A DNA stretch of 64,000 bases from Durusdinium trenchii (Eukaryota > Sar > Dinophyceae > Suessiales > Symbiodiniaceae), in contig CAXAMN010000002.1 in assembly GCA_963970005.1 (NCBI GenBank), positions 2,880,594 through 2,944,593 on the forward strand. The letters run 5' to 3'. Within the stretch, counting starts at the first letter, position 1. Every line of letters starts with the position of its first letter. Shown here one piece after another: positions 45,688 to 57,400 of this stretch. The notes under the pieces were generated by a model. That model saw only the letters and a program-made list of their open reading frames with translations, was not told the origin of the DNA and did not search any database. Both the position numbers and the translations under genes were made by a program.

Positions 45688-47289
45688 CTGCAACAGCCAA
45701 ACAGCTGTGCTGCACCGTGCCCTGTGATGACATGCCATAACTACAAGCTCCCCATACTGTCGCTTGTCCGACACTGGCGCGGAAAGTGCTACAGTCCTTG
45801 ATAGGTCATGAATCCGTTCTGTCATCTACTCTTTCTCCAAACATGTCTTCGTGGTGCCTCTGATTCATTGGTTGCCCAGGTAAAGGCACCACCCAGTTGC
45901 AGCTGTAGAAGCTGAAGCCACTCCTCAACAGCAACGAGAGCACCAAACGTGAAAACGATTAGGAGTGGGAAATCTAGATGCAGGGGACGGGGAAGTGCTA
46001 GGGGTAAGGAAAGGGTAGGATATGAAAGAAAGGAAAGAAAAACAACGAAGAGCAAATTGAAGATAAGGGCTCCTTTAATAAGCCCGTTTTGACATTGGGA
46101 TTATGTGGTTTATTGACTAGAGGGGGAAGGAGGCCTTATCTTGAATTGTTTGCTCTTTTATCGTGTTTCTTCCTTTCCATCGAAAACCAATTACTGTAAG
46201 AAAAAACGACAACCGAACGAGCCAGACCGTCTGAGTATGCAAAAGTGAACAACATATAGACATAGGACATACAACACAAGAACAATCTGCTGACCTAGGC
46301 TAGGACCGAGGAAGACCCAAAAAAACAGCATAAACAGTGCGCACACGTTGCACATCGCCATCGCCCTCTGTGCCACTGCGTGTTGCTGTCTAGAGAGCCA
46401 CGCTGCCTCCGGATTGCATATGTTTTGCAATGCCTTCTTGAACTGCCAAACAAAGCAGCCAAGGAAATTGCGGATCTTTTGCATGGGTCATTGGCTGCAA
46501 AAAGCGGTCCCAAACGAATGCGTGTAGTGGATTGGCGGCAGGCTGCACAGTGTCTTCCAAAGCCAAAGCCTTCCTTGCTGAGACTCGCTCAGCTTCGCTG
46601 TGGCGCGCCACGACCTTTCAGCCTGGTGGAAAAGGGTCGTCCTGTTCGATGGCAGTGTGTGGAGGTGACGATATGTTGATAATACTCGTGAAGCTGACTT
46701 TGACTTTTGACAATCTCAGCATTTCTGCTGCTACTACGGCAGTGATGCAGTTGGCTAGCGCGCCATTTCAACAACAAACAGGCATGACACCATTATTCAC
46801 TCAAGCAAATGATTCCAGCTCGAAGTATGAAAATGGAAAATGATAAATGACTTACTAGAAGGCAAGGAAAGTAATTACACGGGCATTTCTTTTTGCGGCT
46901 TAAGAGCTGCGCTTCCAACTGGGCTTGAATAGCCAACTGGTTGTTTTAGCCTCAGCATTTGTCCGCAATTGGCCACGAACAGACTGAAGTTTTGAATTCC
47001 GCACTCAACGTACGGTCATAGAATCACACAGATGAGTTTGAAGCTTGAGACTCACTGTCATTTCCGTGCTACCGAAATGGGACATCCGAAACCTCAATTC
47101 TCTCACTTGGCGTCATGTCGGCAAGGAGCTGATCCATCCAGCCACAGCTTCCGCAAATCACCCATCAATACGGACACCAAACATGTCTCGTATGTTTGCA
47201 TCTAGTACAGCTAGAGCCACAAATGTAAGCTGACGTGCAGAAAGCTGTCAGATGGTCAAGGTGATATCAACGTGATTTCCGCGTGTAAC

Positions 47290-47460
47290 AGGTAGGAAAT
47301 TTCAAGTGCGGCCCATGGATTGACCCCAAATTTTTGGTAGCGGTTCTGCAAATCGTCCTCAGTGCAGCTAAATCCCAGAACAAAGTTGCACAAGACACAT
47401 CTAGAATCTAGAGGGTCCACCTTCGGGCCTGCACCTGCTTCAATTCCATACATCCCAAGT
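47290..47460 (-). CDS. Candidate exon, unknown protein
   Basis: The minus frame reads AGPKVDPLDSRCVLCNFVLG, then CTEDDLQNRYQKFGVNPWAA and LEISYLLHA. The composition is coding-like and it lies upstream of the kinase exons on the same strand, so it might be a 5' exon of that gene or a separate one. Confidence 0.35.
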
Positions 47461-49189
47461 CCGCAGAACCACAGCCACGAAAAATGTAGAGTCAAAGCTT
47501 TACTAAGGCCTTCGGTGTCAAATCTTCACTCGGTAGAAAAGCGTAACAGTTAGACAGGTTTTGTTTAGAACAGAAAAGTGAGACCATTCACTCAGGCACC
47601 AGCAGCAGCTGGCGTCAGGCGGATCTCAGCATAGAGGCGTAGAGTACAGTAGAATATGTGCAAAAAAAAATTGGCTACTCAAGTTTGTTGGTGTTGCTAG
47701 CCGGTTGAGTGTGACACACACACAATGTGAAAAGGGTCCAAAGCCGAAAAAATGGCACCCTAGACAGTAAATGTTCAAAGCAAACTCTACGGCGACACAA
47801 TTGAGTGGTAACACTGCTGCTTACAGGTTGCTACCTTTACAGCTGATGCTGAGGAAAAAGCATAAACACACAACTAGACCGACTGCCTGGCCACTTTGTG
47901 ATGCTAATGATGCACTTTTCGACCTTTTTGGCATCACTCGCATCACCATGGCCCTTACAAACATGCATTTTGTCTACTTCCCTACCCGAAAGGTACAGTC
48001 TCGCAACCACCCCCACACACACCCGAATATTCACTTCGTTCGTTTAGAAAAACAAACATATATATATATATATATGCACACCTCCTTCAGCGGAATCACT
48101 TGCCCCTTAAAAGGATTGCGTCACTTGGTTGTTGCTACCTGGTGCTGGATTTGTCGTGTATGGTGGCACAAGTTCAACCTCAAAATATCTGCTTTGTTGC
48201 CAAAAGTCTCCAAGTAAGTGGGTCAAAACACCTTGCTCTGCACAATGAAAACATGAGGAAATGTTGAAATTGCCTGTGTCCAAAAGGACTGGCTTTCGGG
48301 TGACTACGGTGACTACACTACACAGATACACCTGCAGGTTTAGGAATGGGTGCACATCCGACCATCGATGCTCATCCCGCATCTAAATCCATTGAACTCT
48401 TCGCATCGGATGCATCCAGTGTGCAGGCCAACGGTGTTGGCCAACGGTCAATGCAACACTTCTAATCAGATTGGGTGCCTTGCCTTAAAACCAAGAAACC
48501 AAAAGCATAGTGTTGCAAACCAAACCACTATATGACTATATACCATAACTTTGGGAAGTATCACAAAGCTTCACATCTGCTACTCAGGCTGCACGCATAC
48601 GCCAGCCACTAGCATGCGATAGGTAGCAAGATTCAGGGGGACATTGTGGCTAAACCAGTTCAGGGACATTTAACCTGCCTGGCTAGGTCTGAAGGAAACT
48701 GGTCTGCCAATGACCCTGTTCTACGTACCACACCAGCAGGCAGGAAAACACCACACATCTGTTGTGACGAAGCTTAAAGGAGAATTGGCTGTGGTTCACC
48801 GACCTCGCAGCATGCGGCATGCTCTGAGCCAAGCGTCGCCATGCAAACTCACGAGTGCCTCCGCAAACTGGGAGGCTGACAGCTCGTCACCTGCACCGAT
48901 GACAGGCACCGGCACCACCCGATCAGGCCTCCTTTTTTGACCGAAGTCCCGTTGGACGCTGGGACCAACGAAGTCCCTGCTGTGGCTTAGTCAAAGCTGC
49001 AACAAGTCGGCAATTCTGTGCTCAGAATCTGGCGCATGGTCATAGCAAACAGCTCATGGACAGATGGTGGACTGTCTGGCACATGGAAAGGCCAAGAATC
49101 GAACTGGTCGCGGCTCGATTCCTAAATTAAGATGAGTGAAGCGGAATGATGTATATAAGAACTGAATAGAAGCCGGCTGAAAGGATTAA

Positions 49190-49407
49190 AATCTTTCTGG
49201 ACTATCTGAAAATCGCAGTTGCGGACTGCACTGGCACAAACCTCCTAAGACGGCCCAAGACGGCCCTTCCAACGGCCTAAGACGGCTGCAACGAACGCCT
49301 GTTCTCTTTGTTTCACCCTCGCGTGGGAAGATGCGCTCAAACGAGTTTTGGCCTCGAAACATGTCGGCAGTCAGAAAGACTGGTTGAGCAACAGCCAGTC
49401 CATGCAC
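49190..49407 (-). CDS. Candidate exon, unknown protein
   Basis: The minus frame reads VHGLAVAQPVFLTADMFRGQ then NSFERIFPREGETKRTGVRC. The composition is coding-like; no domain recognised. Confidence 0.3.
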
Positions 49408-51610
49408 AACATGTGAGCAAGCTGTGCAAACCTCATGTTAGGCCCCTGGTCTTCATAGATTGAGGCTCGGACTGCGCGCCATCAGCTAGAGCTCGGAACT
49501 CTTTCAGGTTGGTTTACGCTGTATCAGGTGGCCTTGCTGTTGCCTTGATTTGTCTGGGGTTGTTCGAGACAGGCTACTGGTTTCCAGCCAATGCTTAGAG
49601 GCTCCAGTACTGCTGGTTGCTGGTTTGTGTGACATGTGGATGTTCGGTGCTGTGGAACTAGAATGGACTGCTGAGTTTCCAGTGTTATCTTCGGAGTAGT
49701 TATAGGAGATTGCAAAGAGAAAGTTCATATCGTATCAAATAATCAATGGCCATTGCATCCAGCAGCCAACCATTTCAGGAGGTACATGGATGGCAATGCA
49801 AGCGATTCAACCTGGTAGCCCTGCAACTCTCACGCTCGCAAATCCGATGTGCGTCCAGCTCGTCTGAACGTGCGTCTGTGGTACTGTACCTCTGAGTCGG
49901 ACTCAATTGATTGAAACGTTGAACCCAACTGACATTCTGTTGGCTGTCAAATCAACCACCAAAAGCTACCTCGAACCATTGGACAGCATACACACAGCAT
50001 ACCGCTACACTCCAAATATGTGAGTTCAATGCATCTGAGAACATTTTGACGAGGCGCTGCAGATTCTTTGCTGCTTTACCACAATGCAGCTGAGGGAAGG
50101 CAAACTGTGAAGCTGCAAGAGTGGCAAGAGTGAAAGCTGTTGAGAGTGGATGATCTCACTGTGGTCACTTGCTCTTTGTGTTTTGGACCCATTTGCCTTC
50201 CTCTGCTGCGAAGCCTTGCGAAGCCTTTTAGCTGAAGTGTCCGCCCAAAAGGTTTGGAATGTTTACAAACTGCTCACCTACTGCAAAACAAAGCAAAAAC
50301 TATGGAAGTTTTGAGCAAAACAAAGCAAGGATTGACTTCTGGATTTGACAGTTGAGGAGATATTGGTTCTGCGCGAACAAATGACGGCGATGTGGAAGTC
50401 AACCAACGTCTCTGATTTCCCAGTGATCGCTCACAGTTGCAATGTTGCCATGCCAAAGCAACCAAACTCTGAAAACCAGACCAGCTGGCCAGTGGCAGAC
50501 CTCAAGTGGTTTGTTGCCTATCAATTACACTACCCGTTCGACAGAACCAGCACGCTTCATTTAAAGGCCAGTTGGAGTACTTAGCTAAGAAACATTGAAA
50601 ATTTGTCCACAAGTCAGTAGAAATATATATATATATAGTGCTAGTCAATCAATCGTCAATGAAATGCTGGTAGCAGCGAGGTATATAAAGGTTCTTGGTC
50701 CATCACTGACCAATTTCGGGGCTTGGCGGCCTTTCCATTTACCTCCAGCATCTTGTGGCGAGGTAAAGGAGATGGATACCGAAGATATCCAGTTCTCTGT
50801 CAATCTTTGGGACAAAGCCCTGCATTCACAAGTTGTAGCTGCTCGAGAGCTCCCTTGGACACAGTCCAATTACAGGTTCCTGAAGCGTACCCTAAACTTT
50901 CCTTCTTCTCACTCTGCATCAAGCTCCGGGAGTACTGTGACAGTGACCCTCTGTTTTGCCAAACAACCCTGATAGCCCAACATGCTTTTGTTGCCACATG
51001 TGGACGTTCAAAATGGATTTCCACCGTTTCGTAGCAAACTGCTTGTGCTGTTTGTCACTTCCAGAATGGAAACTTATCCTCAAGTGTACAGGAAAGACCA
51101 AAGGAAAAGGAAAGTGTAAGCTATAGATGTACTGTAAACCATACTCTGGATTCGGCATCCATGAATTAAAGCGATGCAAGATCAGCTTGCAACATGTTGT
51201 TGCTCCTGACCACAATATATATATATATAGTGCATCAAGAAACTCCCTAGCATGTATCAAAATTAGATTTAAAAAAGCTCAGAAAGGCTTGTCTATCAAA
51301 AAAGCTCAGAAAGGCTTGTCTATCCTTTTCGTAGCTTTTCTATCCTTGTCTCTTGGGTTTTTGCATCATTCAACGGAGGTAAGCGTGGGGGCCGATCACT
51401 GATTTGCACACCGTGACCACTGATTCAATCAGGCCGATGTCGGCTTGCACGGTGAACAACGATTTTGGGCCAAAGCTGACTATCCAAGTTCTTCATTCTG
51501 AGAAAACAAAGTATTTCATGTTTAAGCGGAACACAGACTCTACACTGTTGTTGGATAGTCACGCAACAGCGTAAGCAAGAGTCACTTGGCAGCCAAATCT
51601 AGCTTGTCAC

Positions 51611-54600
51611 CTTTGCCACAGGCTACGTGGTACTTCTGGCAGCCTCAGTTCACCAAGTAAATGTGACATCATTCCGCATCCTGACAAAAGACTTTTGGAG
51701 GTGTTTCATTGCCTATCTGCAACGAGGTGTCTGCTGCAACAACGAACACTTTGCATGCTGAGAAACAGTACGCCGCCCTTTTCGAAGACCAACTTTCCTG
51801 CCAGTGGTTGAAGTCTGTGACGCAGTCGATGGCCTCGTGAGTCTTGTGAGTCGTGAGAGTCTTGTGACTGCCGTGCGTTGCCCAAAAGGCATGGCCAAGG
51901 TGTGACCAGTCAGCCTGGCTCCAGTGGCCAAAGTGGTAGTGGTGCACATGGTGCAAATGCTGCAAATGTGCAGTTGGAAGACTGTGAACTTCCTGAACCC
52001 AGCCAGAGGATTTATCAGGACATCCAAGCTTGTATTTCTTGCAGCAGAAGCCCTTCTTTGTGTCCGACCATCCAGTCTTCCAGGACTGGTAGCCTGCGGT
52101 GCAATCAAAATCATCTGCACCTGATTCCGATGATTTGTCCAGGTCCACTGGTGAGGTATCCGCTTCCACTGCCTCAGGACAACCAATTGAGAACTTCTTG
52201 CAACACCAATCCTTCTTCTTCGAGGACCACCCGTGCTGCCATTTGCTGTATCCTGCCAGGCAATCAAACGGACGTTCTGCTCCACAAGCTACACGACGGT
52301 GCTGACAGCACCACATAATTTTTGATTCCTCGGATGAGGAGTGCTAGTGGCTTCGTGGCTCTGGAAACAAAAGTACTCTCCGCTCTGGATGTGGGCATGC
52401 AGCTCACATACTGTGGACCGTGGCATCTTGCGGCGTTGTCGCCTGCGCTTTGATTGAAGTTTGGAGCAAGCTGGGTGAAGCCGGCTCGGTTATTGCCTTC
52501 CTGGTTAGATGGGGCGCTGGTACCTAGTTGTATATTGGACATACAAAACATAAGATCAGCCATGTCTCTGACCAGCCATGCACCTTAGAGCTGTCGCTAC
52601 AGTCATAGGCATCGTTAGGAGGGCATCCACGGCCATAGTTGCTGCAGCACCACTCCCTGAGAAGCAAATAAGCATAAAGAAGCATAAACATGGAATTGTG
52701 CCAGCAAGCAGCCAGCAACAAACCAGTCTGCAGAAAAAAACAAGTATATAGGCATCTTTGCATGAACGGCATGTAGTGCAGCTTTGCAAAGCTTTGAGAA
52801 GTCTTGACAAGAGGCTGCTTGTCTGATGGCCAGAGCATTTGCCAATGGGAATAGCCAGCCTTGCAGTCGAACGACTCTGACCTGCAGGAATGGATGGCAT
52901 GGTACTGTCATGTACTGTCTATGATTCCTAGGCCGCTTCAACCAAAGTCTCGCCTGCAATGGCCAGCAGGGCAACAATATTCCCGCTCAGCTGGAGACCT
53001 TGTAAGACTTTACTCTAGTTCATCTGAAACTATGACATGCCAAATTGTCACAGCACGCAAACTCCTCCCAAATCAACAAAGGTTGGGTAGAATGCCAATA
53101 GTAAAACAAAAGAATTGGCTCAGCAAGCAATGAACATGGATACACTTCCCTGGTCATCTTCCAGGTAGTCTTGTCGGATGCAGAGTGGGTGCGGCTCTCC
53201 ATCCAAATGAGCCTTCTAGAAAGCCGTACATAGGGTCCATGACAAACCTGCAGACTTGCGTTCCTACAAATTTGTCCATCCTGCTTCATAGGTAAAGGGT
53301 ATGGATTTATAAACCCATGTAATTTTCTTATCAAATCTATCTATCCCAAAGACTGGCCTTAAACACCGGGAACCCAACTCGCCACAAGGTTGGAGAGAGC
53401 TCACTTTTCGCGTTTTCAATTGGAGAGGTACTTGCAGGATGAAAATGCCGGTGGTGCAAGTCACATTCGAGGCAGAATGTTGATGCTGGTGCTAAGCATG
53501 CTTTGGATGGCCTTTGTTCAGCATACGCTGGACTGAGCCCTGCCAGCACTTACTTGACGGACTTAATTTGCCATATTATCGAACTCGCTGTGGAGATAAG
53601 CCATCTGGATTGCGTGATCATGCAAGATAAAGCCCACAGTAGATGCTGTCTTTTCTGGCCCTTGAAGACTTCTCCACGTTCCCATCCCCGGATGAGAATT
53701 CTGGAGCTCGCTTTGGCAGAGCAGGGGTAGGAAACACGTTACTGCGACAGCTGCAAGCCTGACATTGCGGAGCAGCTTGTGTGAAGTGAGGTCCTCCTTT
53801 CTTGTTTTACAAGATGCTTGCCAGTGAGACGTTGCTGTCCAATCTCCGTAGCTGCAACATGTGTGAGGCAAAGCAACAATGCTGGTGGCCTTGTCTTATG
53901 CCAAAACAACTTTCAAGCATGTCGATCTCGGATCCAGAGAAATGACTACTTCAGATTCGCTCAAGTTGTCGCAAGCTGGACACAGAGGACAAGGCACAAC
54001 ACGAAAGAAGAACGCAAGCAAGGGAATGTTCGACATGGAATGGACAAAGGCAAATGCATCACTGCAAGAAAACATTCTGTGAGAAGGTATGAAGCAATTG
54101 TGTTCTAAGTGAAAGGCCAGAAAGGCTCTTGGTGTCGATCGCAAGAAAAATGTTCCTCACAGCCTTTCTTCGCTTTTGCACAGCACCTTAGAGCATGACA
54201 AGAGGACCTGAGGACCAGTCAAGGACCAGTCACCGTGTGTTCCATTGCAAGTCTTTGGATTCAAATGGCCCCTTGACTCAACATAGTAAGTCTGAAATGA
54301 TGACAATTTGATGCTTGTTGCACCATCTTGTAGCAATCATGTCCTGCAAGTTATTCTTGGTGCTTGTGCATCTCAAGTCTGAGCAAAATTGATGATGAGT
54401 CCCTGTATTTAGGAGTTGAAAGAAATCAGAGATCAGCTGCTTCCTCTCAGTCTCAGGTCTGACATGAGCATGAATCCAAACCAGTATTCCATCCCAGACA
54501 ATGAGTTGTTCATTGAAGTGTTCATCTACTTTTTTTACTTTAATGGCTCTGTCCCTTTCTGGAACCCAGTTGCCAGGCTTTCTTCTTTGGTGACCAGCTC

Positions 54601-56812
54601 CTGAAGAAAGTGCAAGGTGAGATACTTGGTTTGATTATGGAATGTTCAGACCAAAACATGTTCAATAGCCTTCTTGTTAATGCCAAGGCAAAAGAAAAGC
54701 CAAGCAAGACCGAAGGCAGTTGAAAGCCTTAGCATGCTATACATTTGCCGATGAGATGCCAGCCTCTGCCAAGTGGAGTAGCCCTCCAAGCAGTCGTACT
54801 TGACCATTGCATGGCCGGATGATTCACATCCCACTTGCTCATGATGGCAACACCATGCCTGTCAAGCAATGAGCTACCTGCACCCATCACCGTGGCCAAA
54901 AATGCATCCTGAGCTGCTTATATAACTTTGACCCTTGCCCCGTGCCCCAAAAACTGTTGATCTGGAACTCCTGTTTGTGGGCTTTGCAGGAGGACCACAA
55001 GGATGCACGGAAAAGTGCCCAAAAAGAAAGCATCAAGAGCATCGCCAGCTTCCACCTGCTCTTTCCACCGCATCAATGCTGATGTTGCATCAAAGATCAA
55101 GACTATTGAAAGGTCCTATGGCATTATGGGCCTATGCAAATGTCATGCTCAGCTGCATGCCGCAGCCTATTCCCTTTAACGAGTCTGTCCCCTCACTGCC
55201 GCTCACCCCAGCACCTTTCCCCAGAAAACAACCCTCCTGATTCGTCACATCAAAACGCATCGGTATGACCTTAATGACAGAACAAGTCGCACCAGGCGTT
55301 TGGGGGGGTGTCCACTCCCAAGGAATGGGAGAACGGCCAGCCAACAGTCAATCGTTCGTTCTTTCACAAAAGAATAGTCAAGTTGAACTGTTCGGCCCCT
55401 CTTCACTCACTCGCTTCTCACCTCTTGAGTCACTTTGTTGCATTTGTGCCGTGCCTTCTTCAGGCTTGACCACAATGAGGCTCCTTTGATGCCAGCCTTG
55501 CACTGATGCAGCAAACCCCAAAGAGCTTAGTAATTAGTTGCGAGTTTGCTGCCAGATTTCTTAACCAAGAACAACAAAATGTGCTTTTGCCAGAACAAAA
55601 ACTAAGAGCAACTAAGCCGGGTCTGCCTTGCAATCATAGGTCTTTGAGGTCTCCTGTTACTGCGGGTTGCTATGGCCAAGGTATGTGCATGTGGCTCTTC
55701 CATTTGCAGGAAAGTTTACTACGCCTTCCTGTCCCTTGCCATCTAGGATCATTGTGGAGCAGGCACTTTCTGCTGTCTGTGTCATCGTTTAGTGTAGTCC
55801 TTTGCGCAGCCTGTGGCGAAATGATTACAGCACCATGTCTTCTTGCCTCGAGAAAAGCATTCTTCGTTTGGGTCGCACAAAGTGATCATTCCCTTTGCAC
55901 TCAGGGCTTCTGAGAGCAAATTCCGACAAAGGACTCTCAGACCATTTGGCGGAGCTCGTCTGCGTCTCGGCCTGGCTTGTCTTGGATTCATGACTGTTTT
56001 GAGGAATGTGTGCAGAAGCGAACTTCACGGCCTTGCAGTTGTACGGCATCTTGTAACTTGGACACCCAACTTTTGCATGGAGGCAGCACCACTCACGACG
56101 CTCCTGGAGGCCACGTCCCGACAGGCAACTATATAGACTCTATTTACTTTAGTCCAAGTGCAGAAAGGCTGAAAACACTTGCAGTGCTTGGAGTGCTTGC
56201 AATATAAAATCAGGTTGTCGTTAAGTGTCCTTGGTCCAAATCAGGGGCTGGTTCACACTGCTGGTGTGGCAGGTGAAGTTCTTCTTGGACTGGGCACAGC
56301 CCTGTGTGCAGAAGCGCAGAGTAGGCAAGTATGCTCAAAAGCGCATAGAAACTTCTTTTGAAATCTCTTGAAGGTTCTTCAAGTTCTTTATCTTGAACGC
56401 AATGTTCAAGCCCTTTCAGTTGTATATGTACTGTAGTGAAACAAGCCCTCGTCCATATTCATCTCATGTTGCAATAATATCAGGTGAAGTTGCCTTGCCA
56501 ACGGTTTCGCAGCAAAAGGACTTCTGCTTGGAGCTCCACTTGTGTTCCCAACCATCAGAGACCTCTGTGAAACGCTTTGGCTGAAACAAGATTCTTCCAA
56601 TACTCTATATACATATAACTATATATACATGTCCTGCGTATGTATGCCCTGCAAACACACTACAGCACGATTTGTTTTCACTCTGGACACAACCCAAGTC
56701 CAAATTCACAACACAGGTCGCCTTGCAATCGAAGTTCATGAGCTCACAGCCGATTCGCTTCACAGCACAGCAATGGACTTTCATCTCATGGGACCATTGG
56801 TCCATGGAACTT
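51611..56812 (-). CDS. Tandem Cys-rich repeat protein (F/Y-DC..GY..W..GWS..KK.WCC.....GC), multi-exon
   Basis: At least ten minus-strand exons encode copies of one motif of about 35-45 residues. Examples, 5' to 3': 56812-56722 (WSHEMKVHCCAVKRIGC, NFDCK); 56564-56494 (GWEHKWSSKQKSFCC); 56103-56032 (ERREWCCLHAKVGC to YNCK, exactly 24 codons); near 55863-55795 (KKTWCCNHFATGC); near 54865-54770 (AWCCHHEQVGC, YDCLEGYSTWQ); 52886-52822 (FDCKAGYSHWQ); 52660-52572 (EWCCSNYGRGC, YDCSD); 52337-51767 (three repeats, with FDCLAGYSKWQHGWSSKKK, then a His-rich linker HLQHLHHVHHYHFGHW); 51643-51611 (33 bases finishing YCC QKYHVACGK). Several joins keep frame. The paired CC and single Cys suggest disulfides in a secreted or surface protein; I recall such repeats as widespread in dinoflagellates, function unknown. 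No signal peptide seen. Confidence 0.75.
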
Positions 56813-57184
56813 AAGCCTTCAAAGGATGGCAAATTTCACAAGCAACGCAAGTGGACAAAGACCGCAAAAGGACTCACCTTTTTATATCCTTTCTCACGGG
56901 CAAAGACTTTCCACACTTTTTCACTCCTCTTTCATCATTTCATGTCATTCTGTGTTGCGTCCATGTCCGTCTGCTCCTGTTACGTGTGTCGTCATGGTTT
57001 CAATATGGTGGTTTGAAAAAGGAGCCATAATCGCACAGTTCCAAATGAGGAGACAGTTCCTGACCATTCGGATCCCCCACTCCCAAAAGCGCCGCGCCTG
57101 CTTCACAGTCCTTGTCTCCAACCTTGCTGAATTTGAAAAGAGAGAGAACGGCGGTTCTCTATCTTTGCTAGAACAGGTTGGACG

Positions 57185-57400
57185 CCCTCTTAGGTTGGAG
57201 GCCATTTACTATTAGGTCGGAGGCCAAGAGGAAAAACAAAAGATGGGAAGCAGGCTTTTGGTTCTTCCTATTGTCCTATCTTTGTTTTTCCTTAGGCTGG
57301 GGAGGAGTAGCGCTACTTGTAGCTAGTTTTTCGTAGTCCCCTACTAGTATAGCAGGGCGCAGGCTACACCTCAGGCTTAACGATTTGGTTTCTAGATTTT
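57185..57400. repeat. Dispersed repeat copy, inverted orientation
   Basis: TTAGGTTGGAGGCC and TTAGGTCGGAGGCC are followed by TACTAGTATAG and, at the right, a TTTGGTTTCTAGATTTTTGG segment. This is the reverse complement of the ends seen at 9.3, 13.6, 18.9 and 37.1 kb. Confidence 0.6.

Larger units (their letters stand above)
45700..51610. other. Mostly unassigned; possible 5' exons of the kinase gene
   Basis: Apart from the two candidate exons listed separately, no stretch gave a recognisable domain or consistent splice pattern. Contains TA tracts at 48058-48075, 50622-50638 and 51214-51232. Confidence 0.3.
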
